This document shows, one piece after another, positions 17,422 through 25,676 of a DNA stretch of 64,000 nucleotides; positions within the stretch are counted from its first letter, which is position 1, and each line of letters begins with the position of its first letter. The stretch comes from Streptomyces griseiscabiei (GTDB lineage Bacteria > Actinomycetota > Actinomycetes > Streptomycetales > Streptomycetaceae). Position numbers and translations under genes: made by a program. The DNA is taken from the NCBI RefSeq assembly GCF_020010925.1, contig NZ_JAGJBZ010000005.1:62001-126000 (forward strand), read 5' to 3'. The notes below the pieces were generated by a model that had not been told where the DNA came from, made no database searches, and was given only the letters and a program-made list of their open reading frames with translations.

Positions 17422-19496
17422 AGGACCTGCTGAAACGATTCCGCTACGCGGCGATCCGGCTCTGGCTCGCCCTGCCGCGGCTGCGCACCCTGATGCTCCC
17501 CACCGCGGGGATCCTGGCCACCATCGGCGTCCTCGCCCCGGCCGCGGCCGCCGACGACTCCGACAAGTACAAGCCGGGCGGCATTGGCGACATGATGCCG
17601 AGCCCGTTCAAACCCCCGGGCCAGGGCACCCTGTTCGAGTCCTACAGCCCCGAGGTGTACCAGCTCGACAAGCAGTTGAGTGACGACCTGACCGGCGGCG
17701 ACTTGATCGACGGGTGGCTGCACGGGTTCGGGAACATGCTGATGCAGGTCCTGACCCTGGTCGGCCGGGCCGCTGTGGTGGTGGTCGGGTGGTGCTTCAA
17801 CGTGGTCAACCTCCCGGAGATTGAGGGCGCCATCTCCAAGGCGATCGGGGCCGCGGCCGGCCCGATGATGACGACGTTCCTGCCGACCGCCGTCGCGGTC
17901 GGAGGGTTCGTCGCCTGGGCCAAGAAGTCGGAGTCCTCCCCGCTGGGGCAGATCGCCTGGGTCGCGGCGTCCGCGGCGATCGCCACCACCTTCCTCGTCG
18001 CCCCCGCTACCTGGGTCAAAGGTGTCGACAACGGACGGCAGTTGGGCGCCTCGGTCGCCATGTCCACGATCGGGGCCGGCCTGTCTGGCAACGACGACTC
18101 GGCGATGCCGTTCAAGACCCCCACCCCGAAGTGGTCGGACAACGAGAAGGACAACACCGTCCGCAAGGCCGGCGACGCGGTGTGGCGAACGTATGTCGCA
18201 ACACCGTGGTGCATAGCGGACCTTGGGTCCGTCGCCGCCTGCCAGAAGTGGGGCAACGAGGTCGTCAAGCTCGGCACCGACATGGAGGCACGCGAGGACT
18301 ACCTCTCCGAGACGCTCAACGACGAGACCGTCGGCAGCGAAGCCGTCCAGTGGCGCCAGGGCCACACCCCCGGAGGCCGGATCGGCGTCCTGATCGCCGG
18401 CATCATCAGCTGCGTCATCTTCTGCGCCCTCGCCCTGACCTTGGCCTTCACGACGTTGGCCAGCCTCATCGGCGCCTTGATGCTGCTCGTCTGCGGCGTC
18501 GCATTCGCCACCCTCTGGTGCATTCCAGGTAAACCCCGCCAATGGGGCGTGCAATGGTTCGAAATGCTCCTCGGGCTGGTGATGGTGTCGTTCACCGCGA
18601 CCATGCTCCTCGGCTCGGTCATGGTGGTCTGCGTCGCGATGATGTCGCTGCTGCCGACCTACGGCTGGCTCATGGTCAGCGCCCTCAACATCTGCGCGGC
18701 CGCCATGGCGTTCAAGGTCAAGGGACGCCTCGACGGGATCGTCAGCGCCGGCGGCGCCCAGATGGCCGGCCGCGGCGTGCTCAGCACCCTGGGCCGGATG
18801 GCCTCCGCGCGCCGTCTGCGTAGCGCCGTCAGCGGCCGGCGCCGCGGCGGCTTCGGCGACACGGACCGCCACCCCGCCCCCGAACCCCGCGGCGGCGGCC
18901 GCGGAGGAAGCGACGACAGCGGATCGAGCGGGTCGTCCAACACCGGCGACGTCCGCAGCCGCCCCAGCCGCACGATCCCGCCGCCGCCGAGCTACCCGCC
19001 CACCGCGCACCGGCCCGGCGGGCCGGGCACCCCGGGACTGCCCGGCGCACCGACCGGACCCCACGGACCCGCCGGCACCGGCCCCGGAGGCACCGGGCCC
19101 GGCGCGCCCGGCGGACGGCGCACCCGCCCCGGCACCGGGCCCCGCCCCGGACCGCCCCGCAGGCCCGGCGGCCCCGGTCGCACCGGACCGGGCGGAACCA
19201 CCGCAGGCGGCCACACTGTGCGGCCCGGAGCACCGCGGCGCACCGGAGTCCCGCCGGCCAACCCGTCCCACCGGCCCACCACCATCCAGGGCACCGTCAT
19301 CAACCGGCCGGCCAACCCGACCGGCGCCCGGTTCCGCACGTACCCGCCGCCGGCCACACCCCGGCCGCCGCGTACGCCCGGCAGGACCCCAGGCAGCAGC
19401 GCCCTGCCGGCCAGCGGAACCCGCCACGGACCGCCCCGGGGCCATCTCGCCATGCCCGCATACCCCTATGCGCCGCCCGTACGGAGCCCGCCGTGA
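17418..19496 (+). CDS. VirB6/TcpH-like polytopic channel protein with long Pro/Gly tail
   Basis: A 692-residue membrane protein. A hydrophobic N-terminal segment (about 25-45) ends in an AAAADD stretch that may be a cleavable signal. Several transmembrane helices follow (VLTLVGRAAVVVVGWCFNVV near 110; the 155-200 region; and a cluster at about 325-430 including VLIAGIISCVIFCALALTL). From about 475 the protein is a hydrophilic, Gly/Pro/Arg-rich disordered tail of over 200 residues. This is the layout of VirB6/TrbL-like channel proteins such as TcpH and ConG. Both ends overlap neighbouring genes. Confidence 0.85.
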   Translation: MKDLLKRFRYAAIRLWLALPRLRTLMLPTAGILATIGVLAPAAAADDSDKYKPGGIGDMMPSPFKPPGQGTLFESYSPEVYQLDKQLSDDLTGGDLIDGWLHGFGNMLMQVLTLVGRAAVVVVGWCFNVVNLPEIEGAISKAIGAAAGPMMTTFLPTAVAVGGFVAWAKKSESSPLGQIAWVAASAAIATTFLVAPATWVKGVDNGRQLGASVAMSTIGAGLSGNDDSAMPFKTPTPKWSDNEKDNTVRKAGDAVWRTYVATPWCIADLGSVAACQKWGNEVVKLGTDMEAREDYLSETLNDETVGSEAVQWRQGHTPGGRIGVLIAGIISCVIFCALALTLAFTTLASLIGALMLLVCGVAFATLWCIPGKPRQWGVQWFEMLLGLVMVSFTATMLLGSVMVVCVAMMSLLPTYGWLMVSALNICAAAMAFKVKGRLDGIVSAGGAQMAGRGVLSTLGRMASARRLRSAVSGRRRGGFGDTDRHPAPEPRGGGRGGSDDSGSSGSSNTGDVRSRPSRTIPPPPSYPPTAHRPGGPGTPGLPGAPTGPHGPAGTGPGGTGPGAPGGRRTRPGTGPRPGPPRRPGGPGRTGPGGTTAGGHTVRPGAPRRTGVPPANPSHRPTTIQGTVINRPANPTGARFRTYPPPATPRPPRTPGRTPGSSALPASGTRHGPPRGHLAMPAYPYAPPVRSPP

Positions 19497-20317
19497 CGCA
19501 CGAGAAGAAGCCCCGAACCTCCGACAACGAGTCCGCCGCATCCCGCGGGAAGTCCGGCCGGGCGCCGGTCCCGCAGAGCGCCGCCGAGTGGCGCGAGCTG
19601 CTCCGCGAAGAGGAACTCCCGCCCGAGATCGACGAGTTGCGCGGACGCAAGCGCCGCAAGGCCAAGCGCCGGTGGCACTCGGCCCGCCGCGACGAGCGCA
19701 CCGAGTGGATCCGCGAGGAGCGCAAGAAGACCCCAACCCCCACCGTCATCCCGGTCATCGCCCTGATCCTGGCCGCGGCCGTGGCCGGCGCCGCCTGGCT
19801 GTGGCCCGACCGGCACGGCGCCGACACCGCGAAGCCCAAGGCCACCCCGACCGTCGAAGCCCCCGAGGAGCAGGCCAGCGCCTCGCCCACGCCCACCGCG
19901 AGCGCGCCCACGGTCGCGGATGAACCCGAGGCCGTCGCCAACGCGTTCGTCACCGCCTACACCCTGCGCCGCCCGGTCGAGGACGGCAGTCACAAGGCGG
20001 CCGTCGAGCGCGCCGCCCCATACGCCTCCACCCCGCTGGTGGAGAACCTGAAAAAGCACGACGACCGCGACTTCAACGAGCTGGTGGCCGCCCAGGCCAC
20101 CGAGGCCAAGCCCACCAAGGTCGACATCGGCCAGCCCAGCGCGAAGGACCGGCCCGCCCCCGACACCTCGGTCCGCGTGTACCTGCAGGCCGACGTCAGC
20201 CTCGACGTCAAGGCCACCGAGTCCTACCGCTACACCCGCCACCTGACCATCGAGGTCGCGCGCGCTGATGCCGCCTCGCGCTGGATGGTCACCCGCGTCC
20301 TCGGGCTGAAGGAGTAG
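19493..20317 (+). CDS. Bitopic membrane protein of the transfer system (VirB8-like candidate)
   Basis: A 274-residue protein from a GTG overlapping the previous stop (GTGA). About 80 highly charged residues (ELRGRKRRKAKRR) lie inside the cell, followed by one transmembrane segment (VIPVIALILAAAVAGAAWLW, about 84-103), a Thr/Pro/Ala-rich linker and an extracellular domain from about 145 (ANAFVTAYTLRR to MVTRVLGLKE). The single-pass layout and ~130-residue outer domain resemble a second TcpC/VirB8-like subunit. It ends two bases before the hydrolase gene. Confidence 0.7.
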   Translation: MTHEKKPRTSDNESAASRGKSGRAPVPQSAAEWRELLREEELPPEIDELRGRKRRKAKRRWHSARRDERTEWIREERKKTPTPTVIPVIALILAAAVAGAAWLWPDRHGADTAKPKATPTVEAPEEQASASPTPTASAPTVADEPEAVANAFVTAYTLRRPVEDGSHKAAVERAAPYASTPLVENLKKHDDRDFNELVAAQATEAKPTKVDIGQPSAKDRPAPDTSVRVYLQADVSLDVKATESYRYTRHLTIEVARADAASRWMVTRVLGLKE

Positions 20318-20319
20318 CC

Positions 20320-21519
20320 GTGGACCAGCGGGATCTCATGCGCGGCGCCCTCAAGGCCTCCGGCGTCGTCAAGAAGGGCGCGCAGCTCAAGTTCGGCGCC
20401 ATCGCCCTGGTCGTCTTCTTCGTCGGGCTGCTCCTGCTCGGCATGTTCTTCCCCGCGGGGCAGGCCAGCGCCGCCGACTGCGAGGACACCGGACCCGGCA
20501 CCGCGGACGCCTCCGCCGTCTCGGAGACCGACGGCGCCGGCAACCAGGCCACCGGAACCCTGCACGAGCAGCAGGTCGAGTACGCCAAGGTGATCGACAA
20601 CGCGGCCAAGAAGGCCAAACTGCCCGGCCGGGCCACCCTCATCGGGCTCATGACTGCGATGCAGGAAAGCACGATGCAGAACCTCGGCCACGGCCACCTC
20701 GACAGCGTCGGCCTCTTCCAGCAGCGGCCCTCCATGAACTGGGGCACCAAGCAGCAGATCATGACGCCGAGCTACTCCGCCGAGTCGTTCTTCCTCGGCC
20801 GCGGCACCAACGACGGCCTCGTCGACATCAAGGGCTGGGCCAAGCTCCCCCTCGGCACGGCCGCCCAGAAGGTCCAGAAGTCGGCCCACCCCGAGCTGTA
20901 CGCCGGTCACGAGACGGCGATGCGCAAGCTCGCCAAGGACGCCGGCATCAACCTCGAGCGCGGTGGCTCCCCCACCGGCTCCGCCGACTCTGCGGCCGCC
21001 GGCGACGACAGCGAGCCGGTCACCAGTGAGAACAACGGCTGCGGCGTGGCCAAGCCGGGAGCCGGCGGCACGGGCGGCAGCGCCGGCGGCAAGTTCACCG
21101 ACGGCAAGCAGACCTGGAAGCTCAACAACCCGCGTTCCGTGGACGAGGCCATCGCCTGGGCCAAGAAGAACTCCGGATCGGGCTCCTCCAAGGAGTGGTA
21201 CCAGCGCTGCCTGGCCTTCACCGCGATCGTCTACGGCTGGAACTTCAGCGGCGTCAACTACGCGATCGACCACTACAGCGTCGTGCCGAAGTCCATGCAG
21301 CACGACGGCGACCGGCATCCGCCCGCCGGCGCCCTGATGTATTGGGACACAGGCCACAGAGCCGGGCATATTGCCGTCTACCTCGGCGACGGCAAGGTCG
21401 CCAGCAACGACATCATGCGACCGGGCTACATCGACGTCGTCGACGCCGAGCTCTTCGAGACCAAGTGGGGCGCGAAGTACATCGGTTGGACCCCGCCGGT
21501 CTTCCCCAAGGCCGGATAA
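20320..21519 (+). CDS. Two-domain peptidoglycan hydrolase of the transfer system (CwlT/VirB1-like)
   Basis: A 399-residue exported or membrane-anchored enzyme starting at GTG 20320. One hydrophobic segment (IALVVFFVGLLLLGMFF, about 28-45) is followed by a lysozyme-like domain at about 85-205 (GLMTAMQEST, whose Glu is the likely acid, and SVGLFQQRPS). A Ser/Gly linker leads to a C-terminal NlpC/P60 or CHAP-like domain with candidate Cys in WYQRCLAFTAIVYGW (near 300) and His in HIAVYLGDGKV (near 350). The double layout matches CwlT of ICEBs1, which opens the wall for the channel. Last gene of the transfer operon. Confidence 0.85.
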   Translation: MDQRDLMRGALKASGVVKKGAQLKFGAIALVVFFVGLLLLGMFFPAGQASAADCEDTGPGTADASAVSETDGAGNQATGTLHEQQVEYAKVIDNAAKKAKLPGRATLIGLMTAMQESTMQNLGHGHLDSVGLFQQRPSMNWGTKQQIMTPSYSAESFFLGRGTNDGLVDIKGWAKLPLGTAAQKVQKSAHPELYAGHETAMRKLAKDAGINLERGGSPTGSADSAAAGDDSEPVTSENNGCGVAKPGAGGTGGSAGGKFTDGKQTWKLNNPRSVDEAIAWAKKNSGSGSSKEWYQRCLAFTAIVYGWNFSGVNYAIDHYSVVPKSMQHDGDRHPPAGALMYWDTGHRAGHIAVYLGDGKVASNDIMRPGYIDVVDAELFETKWGAKYIGWTPPVFPKAG

Positions 21520-21727
21520 GCGCCGGCCCGATGAGAACCGCTCGTACGCAGCCGCACTTCCCGCGCCGCAGTGTCCGCCCCGTCAAAGTAGCGCCCCCGC
21601 GTTGGCGGCGGGCCACCTGCTCGAACCTGCGGAAACGTGCACGATCGCGCCCGGAACGGCGCAGGGCCCGAGCACGGCAGTTCCCCGGTTGTCGGGCACC
21701 ACCGGCCCATGAGGGCTCCTCCGCGTC

Positions 21728-21756
21728 AGCTGGCCCGTCTCCCGGGCGGGCCAGCT
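21728..21756 (+). promoter_or_regulatory. Hairpin in the MFS leader region
   Basis: AGCTGGCCCG (21728-21737) and CGGGCCAGCT (21747-21756) form a perfect 10-bp stem about 60 bases before the MFS start. It may end the transfer operon transcript or serve as an attenuator. The ~300-base interval 21520-21817 otherwise shows no clear gene. Confidence 0.5.
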
Positions 21757-21817
21757 CCCTCCTCCCGCGCCGCAAGCGCGCTCCCTTCCTGCGTACGACA
21801 CCAAGGACCGCCCGCCC

Positions 21818-23089
21818 ATGACCATCAGCCCCCTCCTGCACCCCCCGCGCAGACCCCCTGTGCAGCCGGCTGCCCGCTACCGCGACGTCCTGGCCACCCC
21901 GTACGTCACCCGCCTCCTCGCCGGCGCGGTCATCGGCCACCTCCCTGTCGCCATGGCCCCGCTGGCGATCCTGCTCGCCGTGCGCGCCGACGGCGGCACG
22001 CTGAGCCTGGCCGGAATCCTCGCCGCCGTATACGGCCTGGCCGCCGCGATCGGACAGCCGCTGTGGGGCCGCCTGCTGGACCGACACGGCCACCGTCTCG
22101 CCATCGGCCTCACCTCCCTCGCCTCCACCGCCGCCTTCCTGACCCTCGCCCTCCTCCACCCGGCCGACCACCCCACCCCCGCCGCGGTCATCGCCGCGGC
22201 CGCGGGACTGTGCACCCCGCCCCTGGAGGCCGCGCTCCGCGTCCTGTGGCCGCACGTCGTCGACGATCCGCAGCATCGCCGGGCCGCGCTCGCCCTCGAC
22301 GCCTGCGCCCAGGAGATCGTCTTCATCGGCGGCCCGCTCCTCGTCCTCGGCCTCGACGCAGTGACCGGCACCGTCCTCGTGCTCACCGGCACCGCCGTCA
22401 TCGGACTGGCCGGCGCCGGGCTGTTCCTCTCCGCGCCGCCCACCCGCACCTGGCAGCCGCTTCCCACCCGCACACACTGGCTCGGCCCGATCCGCGTCCC
22501 CGGCCTGCGCGCCCTGGCCGGCGCCCTGTTCGGCGCGGGCATCACCCTGGGGGCCCTGAACGTGGTGGCGCTCGCGGCGGGGGAGCGCCACCACGCCGAC
22601 TACCTGTCCACGCTGATCCCCGCCGCACTCGCCGTCGGCAGTCTGACCGGCGGGCTGCTCTACGGCCGCCGCACCTGGCCCGGCTCCCCCGCCCGTCAAC
22701 TCCTGTGCATCGGCGGCGGGTTCCTGATCGGCTCGCTGCCCATGCTCGCCGATCCCGCCCCCGCCTTGGCCATCGCCGCCGCCGTCCTGCCCGGCCTCTT
22801 CCTCGCGCCGCTCCTTGTCACCGGCTTCCACGCGCTCGACGTCCTCGTCGCGAAGCACACGCTGGCCGAAGCCTCGGCCTGGCTGATCGCCTGCCTGGGC
22901 CTGGGCCAGGCAGCCGGCACCGCTCTCGCCGGCCTCGTGCCCTCCACCCTCCCGGCCGCACCTGCCGAAGTCGCGGCCGGCGGCGCCGCGCTCGGCCTGC
23001 TCCTGCTCCTGGCCACCCGCCGCCACCTCGCCCTCACCCCGGCGGGTGCGGAGAGCAAATCAGCCGAGCCGCTGGCCGGATCGAAATGA
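21818..23089 (+). CDS. MFS transporter (drug-efflux-type candidate)
   Basis: A 423-residue protein with about twelve hydrophobic segments starting near residue 30. A GRLLDRHGHRLAIG motif near residue 88, between helices 2 and 3, is the MFS signature-A loop. The helices are Ala/Leu-rich. Substrate is unknown; nothing specific distinguishes a drug exporter from other MFS members. It stands alone, 300 bases after the transfer operon, and its only leader feature is a hairpin at 21728-21756. Confidence 0.85.
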   Translation: MTISPLLHPPRRPPVQPAARYRDVLATPYVTRLLAGAVIGHLPVAMAPLAILLAVRADGGTLSLAGILAAVYGLAAAIGQPLWGRLLDRHGHRLAIGLTSLASTAAFLTLALLHPADHPTPAAVIAAAAGLCTPPLEAALRVLWPHVVDDPQHRRAALALDACAQEIVFIGGPLLVLGLDAVTGTVLVLTGTAVIGLAGAGLFLSAPPTRTWQPLPTRTHWLGPIRVPGLRALAGALFGAGITLGALNVVALAAGERHHADYLSTLIPAALAVGSLTGGLLYGRRTWPGSPARQLLCIGGGFLIGSLPMLADPAPALAIAAAVLPGLFLAPLLVTGFHALDVLVAKHTLAEASAWLIACLGLGQAAGTALAGLVPSTLPAAPAEVAAGGAALGLLLLLATRRHLALTPAGAESKSAEPLAGSK

Positions 23090-23200
23090 ACTCGCGCAAT
23101 CGCCTCCGCACCGGGCAGACCCGCGGCTACCGTGAGTGCAGAGCCCGGCGCGCATCCCCCGTGTGTGCGTCGGGCCTCACGCTGTCCGGCGTCCTCTCGC

Positions 23201-23476
23201 TCACGAAGAGCGGCGCCTGGCCGCCCACTCGGGATCGAACTGCGGCGCGTCCACCCGCGGCTCCTGCTGCCACGAGCGGGCGTTGCTCACGCTCCGGCGC
23301 GGGTGGACGACGTACATCACGAGCACCGCGACCGCGAGCACCGGCTGAGCCGGCCACCACGCCGCGGTGCCCACCTCCTGGCGCTGCGCCCACCGCACCA
23401 CCCGCCGGGCCGGACGCCAGCACCTGATCAGGTACCCGGCCACGGTGCCGACGACGAGCGCGATCACGAGGGTCAT
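23201..23476 (-). CDS. Small membrane protein
   Basis: A 91-residue leftward gene starting at ATG 23476. There are two hydrophobic segments, about 2-17 (LVIALVVGTVAGYL) and 48-62 (VLAVAVLVMYVV), with an Arg-rich loop between and a polar C-terminus ending RRRSS. Function is unknown. It converges with the MFS gene and diverges from the surface protein. Codon bias is good, but no strong ribosome site precedes the ATG. Confidence 0.6.
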   Translation of the reverse strand: MTLVIALVVGTVAGYLIRCWRPARRVVRWAQRQEVGTAAWWPAQPVLAVAVLVMYVVHPRRSVSNARSWQQEPRVDAPQFDPEWAARRRSS

Positions 23477-23630
23477 CGCCCCATGGTGACAGGCCCAGGC
23501 CGGCGCGAACCGACGAGCGGCCCGAGCCCGGTCCTCGGCCCGCAGATGCCGCGGCAACTCCCCCCATTCCGGGCGCCGCGTTCTGTGTCCACAGGCCTCT
23601 TCCGCGTGGCTGGCTCAAGCCCGGAAATCT

Positions 23631-23648
23631 CCGGACTCTGTCCACAGG
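23631..23648 (+). promoter_or_regulatory. CCGGACTCTGTCCACAGG element upstream of the LAHTG surface protein
   Basis: A full-length copy of the dispersed element, about 100 bases before the next start codon and in the same orientation. A related TGTGTCCACAGG lies 50 bases earlier (23583-23594). Confidence 0.55.
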
Positions 23649-23749
23649 CCGTCACTTCCATGATCGCTTCACCAGCAGGTACTTCGCCTCGGCGCAGCGT
23701 GCGCTGACCGGTCGAGCCTGCCGTGCAGCAGTGGAGGCTGATCTCACCC

Positions 23750-24559
23750 ATGCGAAAGACCCGACCAGGCGTGCTGCGCCGCGTCGCGGCGACCACCGTC
23801 GTCGTGGCCGCCTCGGCGGCGCTGGCCGCCCCGGCGGCGATCGCCGCCACCGGCTCCCCGGAGCCGAAGGCATCCGTCTCGGCGGATGAGGGATTGCTCG
23901 ATCTGAAGCTCGAGGTCTCGGCGAACGCCGACACTCCGAGCCCGGGGCCGACCGGCGAGCCGGGGACCGACCCGACCGACCCGCCCACGACCGATCCGAC
24001 GGACCCGCCGACCACCGACCCGACCGAGCCGGGGACCGATCCCACGGACCCGCCCACGACGGACCCGACCGATCCTCCGACGACCGATCCGACGGACCCT
24101 CCGACGACGGACCCGACGGACCCGCCCACGACCGATCCGACGGACCCTCCGACGACGGACCCGACGGACCCGCCCACGACCGATCCGACCGATCCTCCGA
24201 CGACGGACCCGACGGACCCGCCCACGACCGATCCGACGGACCCGCCGACAACGGACCCGGGCACCGACCCGACCACCGAGCCGTCGCCGGACCCGACCAC
24301 GGGCAGTGAGGGCTCCGACAAGGGCGACGCGGGCAAGGGCGGCTCCGACAACGCCAGCACGCCCAAGGGCGGAACCACCGAGCAGATCAGCGCCAGCGAC
24401 AACCTCAAGCCCGCCGGGAGCCTCGCGCACACCGGCGCGGACGGGAACACGGCGCTGGCCCTGACCGCCGGCGGCCTCCTCGCCGCCGGCCTGGCAGCCG
24501 TGGGCGCTGTCGGCTACGGCAAGCGCCGCACCGGCCGCCAGGGCGCCGACCAGGGCTGA
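23750..24559 (+). CDS. Sortase-anchored surface protein with PTDPTDPP repeats
   Basis: A 269-residue secreted protein. Residues 1-33 form a signal peptide (MRKTRPGVLRR followed by a hydrophobic core ending in APAAIAA). Residues about 60-185 are an almost pure repeat of TDPTDPPT, with GTDP variants, a stiff wall-spanning stalk. A charged Gly/Ser/Lys segment leads to LAHTG near residue 225, a hydrophobic segment and a basic tail (KRRTGRQ). LAxTG is the form used by Streptomyces class E sortases. The Met at 23750 is chosen because it begins the signal peptide. The stalk may display the protein during mating or act as an adhesin; that is inference. Confidence 0.85.
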   Translation: MRKTRPGVLRRVAATTVVVAASAALAAPAAIAATGSPEPKASVSADEGLLDLKLEVSANADTPSPGPTGEPGTDPTDPPTTDPTDPPTTDPTEPGTDPTDPPTTDPTDPPTTDPTDPPTTDPTDPPTTDPTDPPTTDPTDPPTTDPTDPPTTDPTDPPTTDPTDPPTTDPGTDPTTEPSPDPTTGSEGSDKGDAGKGGSDNASTPKGGTTEQISASDNLKPAGSLAHTGADGNTALALTAGGLLAAGLAAVGAVGYGKRRTGRQGADQG

Positions 24560-24566
24560 CATCCCC

Positions 24567-24620
24567 GCCGGGGCGCTGCACGGCGCCCCGGCTCCGGTGG
24601 CCCGCACCAGCGGGCCACCG
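24567..24620 (+). terminator. Two tandem hairpins after the surface-protein gene
   Basis: The first stem is 24567-24576 with 24583-24592 (GCCGGGGCGC and its complement). The second is 24595-24605 with 24610-24620 (CGGTGGCCCGC and its complement). Both are perfect and lie between the stop at 24559 and the next start. Confidence 0.75.
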
Positions 24621-24654
24621 GGCCCATCCACCTCATGAAAGGGGCTTGAAGGCC

Positions 24655-24990
24655 ATGCCAGCACTCAAGCGCTTCGCCACCGTCGCCCTGTCCGTCTCCC
24701 TGCTGGCCGGCGGCGCCGCCGCGCTCGCGCCGACCGCGTCCGCTGCCAGCGGCTGCTCCACCTACGACCAGAGCGCGGAAGTCGACGGCAACGGCATCAA
24801 CTTCCGCACCGGCCCGTCGACCTCGTACAAGTCGAAGGGGCTGGTCTACGACAAGGACCAGCTGGCCCTCTACTGCAAGAGCGGCTCCTGGTACAAGGCC
24901 AAGCTCAAGAAGCGGTCCAAGGGTGGACTGCCGGCCGGCACATACGGCTGGATCCGCCAGGACATGATCAAGTTCCACCTCGCCGGGTAG
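24655..24990 (+). CDS. Small secreted SH3-like protein
   Basis: A 111-residue protein with a signal peptide (MPALKRFATVALSVSLLAGG, ending near APTASAA, residue 30) and one compact domain. The motif NGINFRTGPSTSYKSKGLVY is typical of bacterial SH3 (SH3b) domains, which bind peptidoglycan, and GTYGWIRQDMIKF is the usual closing strand. Two Cys residues may form a disulfide. ATG 24655 has GAAAGGGG ten bases upstream. It is followed by a second secreted protein of the same type, so the pair may act together at the wall. Confidence 0.8.
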   Translation: MPALKRFATVALSVSLLAGGAAALAPTASAASGCSTYDQSAEVDGNGINFRTGPSTSYKSKGLVYDKDQLALYCKSGSWYKAKLKKRSKGGLPAGTYGWIRQDMIKFHLAG

Positions 24991-25118
24991 CGCGGCATTT
25001 CGTCCCGGCCGCCCCGCGGGACAGCCGCGCGGCGCGCACCGTGCCCCACCGGGTCGCGGCCGGGACCCCCGCAGCCTGCGGACATCCGCATCCCCCCACT
25101 TCGCCCAAGGGAGTTCTC

Positions 25119-25460
25119 GTGCGTCCTGTCATTCGCCGCGCCGCGACCGCGGCCGCCGCAACCAGCGTTCTGATGGGCGGACTTGCCCTCACTGCCTCAC
25201 CGGCTTCGGCCGCCGTCGGCAGCGGCGCCTGCACCCGCAACGACGCAAACCACACGATCTACGCGCCCAACCTCACCTGGCCGGCCGTCCACAGCGGGCC
25301 CGGGGCCGGATACAAGGTGACCGCCCACGTGGACAGCGCCCAAGGGTTCTACGTGAAGTGCTCGGCCAAGTCGAAGGCCGGCAACCGGTGGTACTACGGC
25401 CACGTCGAGGCCGGCTCCGACAGCGGCCGGTACGGCTGGGTCTGGGCCGGCAACTTCTAG
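25119..25460 (+). CDS. Small secreted SH3-like protein (second)
   Basis: A 113-residue protein starting at GTG 25119, with AAGGGAG six bases upstream. It has a signal peptide (RPVIRRAATAAAATSVLMGG, ending ASPASAA) and a mature domain with WPAVHSGPGAGYKVTAHVD and GRYGWVWAGNF, the same SH3b pattern as the preceding protein, plus two Cys residues. Sequence identity to its neighbour is modest, so this is an old duplication or independent recruitment. It is closed by a hairpin at 25578-25608. Confidence 0.8.
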   Translation: MRPVIRRAATAAAATSVLMGGLALTASPASAAVGSGACTRNDANHTIYAPNLTWPAVHSGPGAGYKVTAHVDSAQGFYVKCSAKSKAGNRWYYGHVEAGSDSGRYGWVWAGNF

Positions 25461-25577
25461 CCGCCCCCGGCCCCCACCCCCTCCGCGACAACACCACCCC
25501 TCCAGGTACAGCCAACCCTTCGGGGCAGAACTGCACCCACCTGCGGGCTATTTGCCGGTTTTCCGGAGGACCTGACG

Positions 25578-25608
25578 GGTGGGCCCGGACATACACCCCG
25601 GGCCCACC
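25578..25608 (+). terminator. Hairpin between the SH3-like gene and the TrpA-like gene
   Basis: GGTGGGCCCGG (25578-25588) and CCGGGCCCACC (25598-25608) form a perfect 11-bp stem with a 9-nt loop. Confidence 0.65.
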
Positions 25609-25676
25609 CGGTCCCCACGGCCGCGCGACACCCCCTCCGCGCTCGCCCTCGCTCGCCCCGTGAAAGGCGCCTCGCC

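Noticed and set aside
17070..19736. An 888-codon leftward frame opposite the VirB6-like gene
   Set aside because: The product is a Gly/Arg/Ala-rich shadow of a real membrane protein; the transfer operon reads through with ATGA couplings on the other strand.
23990..24250. Possible CRISPR-like repeat
   Set aside because: The repeat is in frame, codes for TDPTDPP and has no spacers; it is the stalk of the surface protein.
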